Origin: an uncultured Bacilli bacterium
Lineage (GTDB): Bacteria; Bacillota_I; Bacilli_A; RF39; UBA660
Assembly (NCBI GenBank): GCA_934140355.1
Contig: CAKPBH010000004.1
Location: forward strand, 1 to 57,205
DNA: 57,205 bases
Reading direction: 5' to 3'
The position numbers and the translations under genes were made by a program. Below the pieces are notes generated by a model. That model worked only from the letters and a program-made list of their open reading frames with translations. It was not told the origin of the DNA and made no database searches. This document shows positions 8,137 through 14,829 of the stretch, in pieces; the first letter of the stretch is position 1; every line of letters begins with the position of its first letter.

Positions 8137-8508
8137 ATGGATAAAAAAGAGGAATTTAAGGCTTTTGTAAAAGAAAATCCATTTTTAATTCAGTATGTAA
8201 GAGATGGTAAAAAAAATTGGCAAGATTTTTATGAAATGTATGATTTATATGGGGAAGATGAAGATGCTTGGGGAAAGTTATTGAATGAGGAGAGTAAGAG
8301 TACTGTAAAAAGTGATAGTAGGAGTGGTGGATATTTAGAAGAATTAGTCAAAATGGCTAAAAATGTTGATGTCAATAAAGTTCAAGAGGGAATTAGCTCT
8401 TTGCAGAAAACTTTAGGATTATTTGGAGAGTTATTTGCTGCTAAAGGGGAAGGTAGTGGAAAGAAAGAATATAATCCAAGACCATTATATAAGAGGTTTG
8501 AAGATTAA
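8137..8508 (+). CDS. ylbD: YlbD-like putative spore coat protein
   Basis: This 123-residue protein resembles the YlbD coat-protein family. The N-terminus FKAFVKENPFLIQYVRDGKK and the WQDFYEMYDLYGEDE segment fit the family pattern of a short helical domain followed by a charged tail. In Bacillus the family lies in the ylb cluster and is linked to the spore coat. Here the gene order ylbD-ylbE-ylbF-rsmD is kept, which supports the assignment strongly. The ATG at 8137 is chosen because AAGAGGTG precedes it; the upstream GTG at 8128 is part of that ribosome site. Confidence 0.75.
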   Translation: MDKKEEFKAFVKENPFLIQYVRDGKKNWQDFYEMYDLYGEDEDAWGKLLNEESKSTVKSDSRSGGYLEELVKMAKNVDVNKVQEGISSLQKTLGLFGELFAAKGEGSGKKEYNPRPLYKRFED

Positions 8509-8729
8509 TGACTTATGATATTTATAACCGAATTCAGCATGATATTAATCTAAAAAGATATTTAAGAGAGCATTCTAATTGGTATAAAATATTAAATCGT
8601 AACCCGGATAGTTTTCCCTCTTTTGTTGAAGAAATGAAAGTAAATTATAAATTAACTACAAGCGATAAAATTAATCGTACCATTGATAATATTAGTATGA
8701 TTCAGAGTTTTCTTGATGTTTTAAAATAA
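8508..8729 (+). CDS. ylbE: YlbE-like protein
   Basis: This 73-residue protein contains LKRYLREHSNWYKILNRNPD, which is the signature of the YlbE-like family (a short basic helix followed by W-Y and an Arg-x-Pro turn). Its function is unknown. Its start overlaps the last base of the ylbD stop codon (TAATG), so the two are translationally coupled. Confidence 0.75.
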   Translation: MTYDIYNRIQHDINLKRYLREHSNWYKILNRNPDSFPSFVEEMKVNYKLTTSDKINRTIDNISMIQSFLDVLK

Positions 8730-8765
8730 TTAGAGTATAATTTTTTTATTAAGGGAGAGAGAAAA

Positions 8766-9065
8766 ATGCACAAAATAATGGAGAAGACTTTTGAATTAAT
8801 TGATGTAATAGATGATAGTGAAATGATAAAAGAATTAGAGAAGTATAAAAGACAAATTTTAGAAAATAAAGAGATACAAGAGTTATTAAAAGTAGGGAAT
8901 AATACTTCTATAGAATATGAACAATTAGAGATAAAGAAGAAGTTATATGAATATCCTGAATATAGGGAATATATGAAATATTATGATGAATTAATGTTTC
9001 TGGTGATGAAGATTAATCAAGGGTTTAAGAATTTTACTAAGAATGGAAGAAGATGTGTTAGGTGA
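8766..9065 (+). CDS. ylbF: YlbF family protein (RNase Y modulator)
   Basis: This 99-residue helical protein fits the YlbF/YmcA (Com_YlbF) family. In Bacillus subtilis, YlbF works with YmcA and YaaT in a complex that steers RNase Y and so affects competence, biofilm formation and sporulation. The central helix with ENKEIQELLK and the following YPEYREYMKYYDELM are typical. A single Cys stands near the C-terminus. The gene overlaps rsmD by 4 bases (GTGA) and is preceded by GGGAGAG. Neither ymcA nor yaaT is in this window. Confidence 0.75.
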   Translation: MHKIMEKTFELIDVIDDSEMIKELEKYKRQILENKEIQELLKVGNNTSIEYEQLEIKKKLYEYPEYREYMKYYDELMFLVMKINQGFKNFTKNGRRCVR

Positions 9066-9607
9066 GAGTAATTAGTGGTAGTTTAAAGGGAAGAAAGATA
9101 AAGGGATATGATATAGAAGGTACTAGACCTACGATGGATAGAGTAAAGATGAGTTTATTTGGAAGTATTCAGAATTATATTCAAGATGCTTGTGTTTTAG
9201 ATTTATTTGCAGGTAGTGGTAATTTAGGGATTGAAGCAATTAGTAATGGGGCTAAGAGATGTTTTTTTGTTGATAATAATTATCGGTGTATAAGAGTGAT
9301 TCGTGAGAATATAAAAGAATTTAAGATAGAGGATAAAAGTACTTCTATAGAAAGTGACTATCGTAAGGCTTTAGAAATATTTAAAGATAAGGGCTATGTT
9401 TTTGATATTATTTTTGTTGATCCTCCTTATCGAGAACATATTTTATTAGAAATATTAGAGATTGTTAGAGATAATCATTTATTATCTGATAAAGGATTGA
9501 TTATTTTAGAATATAATTATGAATACGCTAGTGAAGTAGAGGGATATACTTTATTAAAAAAGAAAAAGTATGGAGATAAATTTATATCAATTTATCAAAA
9601 AAATTAA
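9062..9607 (+). CDS. rsmD: 16S rRNA (guanine966-N2)-methyltransferase RsmD
   Basis: RsmD methylates G966 of 16S rRNA. The 181-residue protein begins with MRVISGSLKGRKI, followed by RPTMDRVKMSLF, the SAM-binding LDLFAGSGNLGIEA at residues 46-59 and the catalytic DPPY at 120-123. The GTG start overlaps the ylbF stop, indicating coupling. In Bacillus the homolog is ylbH in the same neighbourhood; coaD often follows, but here a pilin-like gene does. Confidence 0.95.
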   Translation: MRVISGSLKGRKIKGYDIEGTRPTMDRVKMSLFGSIQNYIQDACVLDLFAGSGNLGIEAISNGAKRCFFVDNNYRCIRVIRENIKEFKIEDKSTSIESDYRKALEIFKDKGYVFDIIFVDPPYREHILLEILEIVRDNHLLSDKGLIILEYNYEYASEVEGYTLLKKKKYGDKFISIYQKN

Positions 9608-9636
9608 AAAAGCAATTGACTATCAATTGTTTTTTT
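9606..9636 (+). terminator. rsmD terminator
   Basis: Stem AAAAAGCAATTG/CAATTGTTTTT around a 5-base loop ends in a run of seven T. The loop contains part of the -35 box of the next gene's promoter. Confidence 0.85.
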
Positions 9637-9644
9637 ATTATAAT
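9616..9644 (+). promoter_or_regulatory. Promoter of the pilin-like gene, embedded in the terminator
   Basis: TTGACT (9616-9621) and TATAAT (9639-9644) have the ideal 17-base spacing, but the -35 lies in the terminator hairpin of rsmD. The 14 bases AAAAGCAATTGACT recur exactly at the promoter of the cohesin gene (44273-44286). Confidence 0.75.
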
Positions 9645-9671
9645 TTACTTAACAATAAGGAGGATAAAGAA

Positions 9672-10331
9672 ATGAAAATGTTAAAAATGATAAGAAAGAA
9701 TAGAAAGAAATTAGATAATAAAGGTTTTACTTTAATTGAATTACTTGCTGTTATTGTAATTCTTGCTATTGTTATGGGAATAAGTGCTAATAGTGTACTA
9801 AATTCTATTAATAGTTCAAGAAAGAGTAGTTTATATTCAGCAGCGCAAAATGCAGCGAATAGTTTGAATACTTGGATAAGTGAAGATATGATTCAAACTG
9901 ATAATGGTTTAAAAAAGCTTGGAGATGATTTTATTAATAATTCCCAAGATGGCAAATGGCATTGCTTGGCAGGTTTAAAAATTAGAAATGCTGATGGTCA
10001 AACAGGGGAACCAACTGTTGAGTTAACTAAGGCTTTATCTTTGAATAAAAAGGATGTAGATTTGACACCTACAAAAACTGATGGTTCTACGAATGTTCCA
10101 GCTACTCCGGTTGCTACTCATCCGACTGTTACTGGTAAGGAAGGTGAAGGTACTTGTTCAGCATTGCGTTATAACTCTAGTACTGGTGGATATGAGGTGT
10201 TGTTAGTTGCAATTAATGGTGGAAAGTATTATGTAAGTGCAGATAAGTATGCTCTTGATGATGCTACACATCATAATAGAAATTATGCATTTAGTAGAGC
10301 TTCTGAGCCTGGAACTGATATTAGTGATTAA
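9672..10331 (+). CDS. Type IV pilin-like prepilin
   Basis: This 219-residue protein has a class-III prepilin signal: a basic leader ending KKLDNKG, then FTLIELLAVIVILAIV. Prepilin peptidase would cut after Gly and leave methylatable Phe as residue 1 with Glu at position 5. The body has a helical stalk rich in Ala and Ser and two Cys in the distal half that could form a disulfide. The start ATG is set by AAGGAGG. No pilus assembly ATPase for this type is adjacent; the Tad genes near 48-52 kb belong to a different system. It may be a competence or type IV pilus subunit served by genes elsewhere. Confidence 0.8.
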   Translation: MKMLKMIRKNRKKLDNKGFTLIELLAVIVILAIVMGISANSVLNSINSSRKSSLYSAAQNAANSLNTWISEDMIQTDNGLKKLGDDFINNSQDGKWHCLAGLKIRNADGQTGEPTVELTKALSLNKKDVDLTPTKTDGSTNVPATPVATHPTVTGKEGEGTCSALRYNSSTGGYEVLLVAINGGKYYVSADKYALDDATHHNRNYAFSRASEPGTDISD

Positions 10332-10355
10332 GACTGAAAGGTCTTTTTTCTTTTT
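10330..10355 (+). terminator. Terminator of the pilin-like gene
   Basis: A short stem AAGAC/GTCTT around TGAAAG begins at the stop codon and is followed by a T-rich run (TTTTCTTTTT). Confidence 0.6.
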
Positions 10356-10366
10356 GCATATAAACA

Positions 10367-10409
10367 ATAACCAACAAATTCGGAATATCATTCCGAATTT
10401 GTTGGTTAT
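10367..10409. repeat. Perfect 20-bp inverted repeat with 3-base loop
   Basis: The arm at 10367-10386 (beginning ATAACCAACAAATTCGG) is exactly reverse-complementary to 10390-10409, leaving the loop ATC. No T run follows on the plus strand, so it is not an obvious forward terminator. It lies just after the pilin terminator and 60 bases before the repeat array of the second DUF4143 ATPase. It could be a strong bidirectional RNA hairpin or the trace of a small mobile element. Confidence 0.8.
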
Positions 10410-10468
10410 GTTATCTTATATGAATATTAATCCTAATGAGTGAATACCATATAACACAAAATTTTAAG

Positions 10469-10537
10469 TTCGGTAATAATATTACTTTATATTTGGTAAT
10501 AAAAGTGCTACAAATTTGGTAATTGTAATTTTCTTTT
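10469..10537. repeat. Three 23-base-spaced repeats upstream of the second DUF4143 ATPase
   Basis: The core TTYGGTAAT begins at 10469, 10492 and 10515, giving an exact 23-base period. The first copy reads TTCGGTAAT and the others TTTGGTAAT. The first is part of a small palindrome GTAATAATATTAC. Period, copy number and position just upstream of a promoter match the array before the paralog at 4078, although the core sequence differs. Confidence 0.6.
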
Positions 10538-10579
10538 TTATTTTTTTGTGGTAGAATTGGAATTAAGGATGGTGATTTT

Positions 10580-11845
10580 ATGAATAATTATATTCCTAGA
10601 TTGATTGATAAAAAAATTAAAAGAAAAATGAATTTATATGGGGCTATTGTAGTTGTTGGTCCGAAATGGTGTGGTAAATCTACTACTTGTTTGCAATTTG
10701 CTAAGTCTTCTATTTCTTTTCAGGATCCTGATGAGTATGTAAATAATAAAATGATTGCAGAAACAAAACCTTCATTATTTTTAAATAATGAAAAACCTTT
10801 ATTGATAGATGAATGGCAGGTTTTTCCTCCAATATGGGATAGTATAAGGTATGATGTTGATAAAACTGGTAAAAAAGGAGAATATCTTTTGACTGGTTCA
10901 GCTACAGTAACAAAAGAAAAACCGATGCATTCTGGAACAGGAAGAATTGTTAGTTTGGTTATGAGACCAATGAGTTTATATGAATCGGGGGAATCAAATG
11001 GTTGTGTTTCGTTAAAACAACTTTTTGATGGAAAAAATGATGTTAGTGGAATGAGTCAATTAGAAATAGAAGATTATGCTTTTTTACTTACGAGAGGAGG
11101 ATGGCCAGAATCTATTAAAGTTTCAAAAGATTTATGTTTTGATTATGCAAAAGATTATATACAATCAATTTCTCATACTGATGTTATAACAGTGGATGGA
11201 GTAGAGAGAAATCCTTCTAAAGTTAAGTCTTTATTAAGAAGTTTAGCTAGAAATATTTCTTCTACAGTAAGTATCAATACAATTTGTAATGATATTAACA
11301 TAAGGGGGGATGAAATATCAGAAAAAACGGTTAGAGATTATTTAAATACTCTTGAAAAAATATTTGTTATTGATGATATTAATGCTTGGAGTCCAAAACT
11401 TCGGAGTAAGGCTACAATTCGTTCAAGTAAAAAAAGAGAATTTGTTGATCCTTCTTTGGCAATGGCGTCATTGGGCGCTACGGATAAAGACTTATTGAAA
11501 GATTTTAATACTTTTGGTTTTATGTTTGAGTCTCTTTGTATGAGAGATTTAAAAATATATGCTGAAAGTATTGATGGAGAAGTTTATTATTATAGAGATA
11601 ACAATGATTTAGAATGTGATGCTATTATTCATTTAGATAATGGGAAATGGGGAGCAATAGAAGTTAAATTAGGGGGGAATGAAGCCCAAGATGAGGCAGC
11701 TAGAAATTTATTAAAAATTAAAAATATTGTTGATGAAAAAGCGATGGGTAGTCCTTCTTTCTTGATGATTTTAACAGGAACAAAATATGCTTTTAAAAGA
11801 GAAGATGGTGTTTTAGTTGTTCCTTTAGGATGTTTAAAAGATTAG
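10580..11845 (+). CDS. AAA_14/DUF4143 P-loop ATPase (second paralog)
   Basis: This 421-residue protein is a full-length paralog of the ATPase at 4078. The P-loop GPKWCGKS is at residues 27-34, Walker B-like LLIDEWQ is near 76-82 and LTGSA is near 104-108. The C-terminal DUF4143 region includes NDLECDAI and GAIEVKLG, which keep the acidic and E-x-K residues of a nuclease-like fold. Both copies retain RGGWP and NTFGFMFESL, so the core is under constraint although the sequences have diverged. A likely -10 TAGAAT lies at 10552-10557. The start is the ATG after GGATGGTGA. The downstream nfo start follows by only 20 bases, so read-through is possible. Confidence 0.85.
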   Translation: MNNYIPRLIDKKIKRKMNLYGAIVVVGPKWCGKSTTCLQFAKSSISFQDPDEYVNNKMIAETKPSLFLNNEKPLLIDEWQVFPPIWDSIRYDVDKTGKKGEYLLTGSATVTKEKPMHSGTGRIVSLVMRPMSLYESGESNGCVSLKQLFDGKNDVSGMSQLEIEDYAFLLTRGGWPESIKVSKDLCFDYAKDYIQSISHTDVITVDGVERNPSKVKSLLRSLARNISSTVSINTICNDINIRGDEISEKTVRDYLNTLEKIFVIDDINAWSPKLRSKATIRSSKKREFVDPSLAMASLGATDKDLLKDFNTFGFMFESLCMRDLKIYAESIDGEVYYYRDNNDLECDAIIHLDNGKWGAIEVKLGGNEAQDEAARNLLKIKNIVDEKAMGSPSFLMILTGTKYAFKREDGVLVVPLGCLKD

Positions 11846-11865
11846 TTTTTATGGAGGTATTAAAT

Positions 11866-12750
11866 ATGGAATTAATTATTGGTAGTCATGTATCTTATAA
11901 AAGTGATACACAATTACTTGGCAGTGTTAAGGAAGCTTTAAGGTATGGAGAGAATACTTTTATGTTTTATACTGGGGCACCTCAAAATACTAGAAGAGGT
12001 GTTATTAATGATGGGCTTACTTATCAGGCTTATCAGTTAATGAAAGAAAATGGAATGAAATTAGAAAATATTATTGTGCATGCTCCTTATATTGTTAATT
12101 TGTGTAATGATGAAAAGTTTGATTTTAGTGTTAGTTTTTTAAAGAATGAGATGGAAAGATGTGAAGAATTGGGGATGACTAAATTAGTTTTACATCCTGG
12201 TTCTAGTGTTGGATTAGAGAGAAATCATGCGATTAGTAACATTATTAAAGGTCTTAATATTATTCTTTCTAATCAGTATAAAGTGACAATTTGTTTAGAA
12301 ACGATGGCTGGTAAAGGTACTGAAGTTGGTAAGAATTTTGAGGAATTAAAATTTATTATTGATAATATTAAATATAAAGATAGGATAGGAGTATGTTTAG
12401 ATACTTGTCATATTCATGATGCTGGCTATGATTTAAATGATTTTGATAAAGTATTGGAAGAATTTGATCAGGTTATTGGTCTTGATTATTTAAAAGTAAT
12501 TCATGTGAACGATAGTAAAAATATACGTGGAAGTCATAAAGATAGGCATGAGAATATTGGTTTTGGAGAGATTGGCTTTGATAACTTAATGAAAGTAATT
12601 TATCACTCTAAGTTAGAGAGTGTTCCTAAAATATTAGAAACACCATATATTGATAAAGAATATCCTCCTTATAAGGAAGAAATAGAGATGATAAGAAATA
12701 AAAAATTTAATGAAAAATTAGCAGATGAAGTAAGAGAAAATTATCAATAA
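11866..12750 (+). CDS. nfo: Endonuclease IV (AP endonuclease)
   Basis: Endonuclease IV cuts DNA 5' to abasic sites in base excision repair, using a trinuclear zinc centre in a TIM barrel. The 294-residue protein shows the family landmarks in order: IGSHVSY at the N-terminus, LHPGS, LETMAGKGTEVG, CLDTCHIHDAGYDL, and HVNDSK followed by GSHKDRHENIGFGEIG. These provide the metal-binding His, Glu and Asp residues. The ATG at 11866 is preceded by TGGAGGT; an in-frame TTG at 11830 lies inside the previous gene and is rejected. Confidence 0.96.
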   Translation: MELIIGSHVSYKSDTQLLGSVKEALRYGENTFMFYTGAPQNTRRGVINDGLTYQAYQLMKENGMKLENIIVHAPYIVNLCNDEKFDFSVSFLKNEMERCEELGMTKLVLHPGSSVGLERNHAISNIIKGLNIILSNQYKVTICLETMAGKGTEVGKNFEELKFIIDNIKYKDRIGVCLDTCHIHDAGYDLNDFDKVLEEFDQVIGLDYLKVIHVNDSKNIRGSHKDRHENIGFGEIGFDNLMKVIYHSKLESVPKILETPYIDKEYPPYKEEIEMIRNKKFNEKLADEVRENYQ

Positions 12751-12788
12751 ATTGAGGTTTACAACTTATGAATTATTAAGGAATAAGT

Positions 12789-12828
12789 AAGAAAATATTT
12801 GGCTGTAAAAGGTTGAATATTTTTTCTT
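12789..12828 (+). terminator. nfo terminator
   Basis: Arms AAGAAAATATT and AATATTTTTTCTT close a 16-base loop. The right arm overlaps the -35 box of the promoter of the next gene. Confidence 0.65.
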
Positions 12829-12841
12829 ATTATGATAGAAT
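12813..12841 (+). promoter_or_regulatory. Promoter of the TasA/SipW-like surface protein gene
   Basis: TTGAAT (12813-12818) and TAGAAT (12836-12841) are spaced by 17 bases and overlap the preceding terminator. Confidence 0.6.
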
Positions 12842-12877
12842 TTTAGTATAAGAATATAGGATATGAGGTGATGGCTA

Positions 12878-14596
12878 GTGAAATATAAAAAATTATTATT
12901 TGTTATGATAATTGTTATTGTTTCTGGTTTTAGTTTAATGCTTGCTACTAGCTATGCTTGGTATTCTTTTACTAATGGTTCTACTACTTTTGATGCTGTT
13001 ACTAGTGATAAAGATGTGGACGTTCGTTTTATTAAGGGAGAGTATATTAATAATACAGTGGCTGTGCCAATTGCCAGTGCAGATGTGGATAGGTATTCAG
13101 ATAAACATCAATTTGTTGTTAGAGTGAGAAATAATAAAGAGAGTAATCAAATATTGTTAAAAATATCTTTGGTTGATATTGCCATGTCAGAAGCTTTGAG
13201 AAATACTAATTTTGTTGTTGATTTATATCATCAAGGGAGTAAAGTTGCTACGGTTAATGGAAGTAGTCTTGCTATTAGTGGTGATACAACAAAGTTGCTT
13301 CATACTGTTACTTTGGATTCTACAGTAGATAATAATTTTGAGGTTAGAGTATATTTGCTGGATAATGGTAGTGATCAAAGTACTTTAATGAATAAAAGTT
13401 TTAGTGCTAAGATTCAAACTGAAGTAGTGTCCCGATTGAAAACTAAGATTAGTGATTATAGTGATGCTGACATTCAGATTTCTTCTATAAAAATAGATGG
13501 TAAGAGTAGTACAACCCTACCTACGAGTGGATATTATACGATGAGTTCTAGTTGTACTAAAGGAAGTAGTTTAAGTTGGGATGGTGTTAGTAAGACAATT
13601 ACTTATGCTAAGGGAAGTAAAGTAAATGATAGTTGTAGTTTGACTTTTACTAGTGCTACTAGTAGTAAGTTATTAAATACTGTTTCAGTTGGTAGTTATG
13701 TAAAATATATTGGCACTAATGGTTGTGATGGAAAGCATTGTGAAGGAGAAAATGCGAATTATGTTAGTGATAATGATATGGGATATTGCAATTCATCGAG
13801 TTATAAGTTTTATGTTAATGGTTGGCGCGTTGCTTATGTTAAAGATAGTAGTGTTTATTTAGTGAGTGCTGGTGCTCCTGAATGTGTACGTACTTATGTT
13901 GAAAATATTTCGTCGAGTACCAGTAGCCAATATTTAAGTACCAATTATTATTATGGAAGTGGTTATGTGTTTAATGAAACAACGGGAAAGTATCGTTTAA
14001 CCGGAGTTACTTCTAGTACTTTAGCATGGAGCAGTAACTATAATAGTATTATTGCTAATACTCCTTATACTTGTGAAAGTACTTCTTCAACAGGAACTTG
14101 TACTACAATGTATAAGGTTACGTCTTATTCTTCATCTACTCGAGGTGTGACTATTCCTTATTATAATTATGATGGGGCGGGAGTTCCTAATCATATTGCT
14201 CATTTAAATCAAGTAGCTTTAAAATATTGCAATCCTAACTATTCTTATAATGGTGTGTGTGATGGTACTAGTAGTTGGAATATTAATGATAGTGATTATC
14301 AAATTATTACCACAAATATAGGAACAAAAAAAACGCTTAGTAATTGTTATAATAGTTATGGAAACAAAGTATGTGGATATAACAATGATTTCATTGATAA
14401 TGGAGGTTTTTATTGGTTTGCTACTCTTTATAGTTCCTCTTCGGCTTATGCATTTTACTGGAATCAAAATGACCGGATTGTGGGTTACAAATATTCTAGC
14501 AATGTGTACGGTGTGCGTCCAGTCCTACGTCTTCGATCTTCGGTCAGCGTGATGAGTGGCAGTGGGACATATAAAGATCCATATGTGATTCAATAG
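12878..14596 (+). CDS. Secreted Cys-rich surface protein with camelysin/TasA-like N-terminus
   Basis: This 572-residue protein starts at GTG after GAGGTGAT. It has a signal peptide (about residues 1-26) ending in ATSYAWYSFT, the motif seen in TasA/camelysin proteins processed by SipW-type peptidases. Residues 30-190 look like a beta-rich TasA/camelysin domain. A small module around 200-265 (SIKIDGKSSTTLPTSGYY then a Cys pair) is followed by a C-terminal domain beginning SVGSYVKYIG and ending YGVRPVLRL and GSGTYKDPYVI. This last domain resembles DUF6273-like modules. The last two parts recur in the next gene with high DNA identity, so a duplication is likely. The role is probably extracellular, but the ligand is unknown. 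Confidence 0.7.
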   Translation: MKYKKLLFVMIIVIVSGFSLMLATSYAWYSFTNGSTTFDAVTSDKDVDVRFIKGEYINNTVAVPIASADVDRYSDKHQFVVRVRNNKESNQILLKISLVDIAMSEALRNTNFVVDLYHQGSKVATVNGSSLAISGDTTKLLHTVTLDSTVDNNFEVRVYLLDNGSDQSTLMNKSFSAKIQTEVVSRLKTKISDYSDADIQISSIKIDGKSSTTLPTSGYYTMSSSCTKGSSLSWDGVSKTITYAKGSKVNDSCSLTFTSATSSKLLNTVSVGSYVKYIGTNGCDGKHCEGENANYVSDNDMGYCNSSSYKFYVNGWRVAYVKDSSVYLVSAGAPECVRTYVENISSSTSSQYLSTNYYYGSGYVFNETTGKYRLTGVTSSTLAWSSNYNSIIANTPYTCESTSSTGTCTTMYKVTSYSSSTRGVTIPYYNYDGAGVPNHIAHLNQVALKYCNPNYSYNGVCDGTSSWNINDSDYQIITTNIGTKKTLSNCYNSYGNKVCGYNNDFIDNGGFYWFATLYSSSSAYAFYWNQNDRIVGYKYSSNVYGVRPVLRLRSSVSVMSGSGTYKDPYVIQ

Positions 14597-14829
14597 AATA
14601 ATAAAAATATTTAATGGAGGTAGATTGTTTTGTGTGTATTTCATGTTTTAGAAATAGGAAGGAAACTTCATTGAAATATGGATATTTATTATTGAAATAA
14701 GGTTGATTTAGAATTGATAAAAATAATGAAAATATAAATTTTATAAAAAATTAAACTCTGTAAGATGAGCAAAATTCTTTTTTCAATTCTTCTTAATGTT
14801 TCTTATAAGGAAAGAGGTGAATTTCATTA

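Noticed and set aside
8766..9065. TGA read as Trp (Mycoplasma-type code)
   Set aside because: TGA ends many genes with correct family lengths, such as ylbF, rlmN and prpC, and Trp is encoded by TGG.
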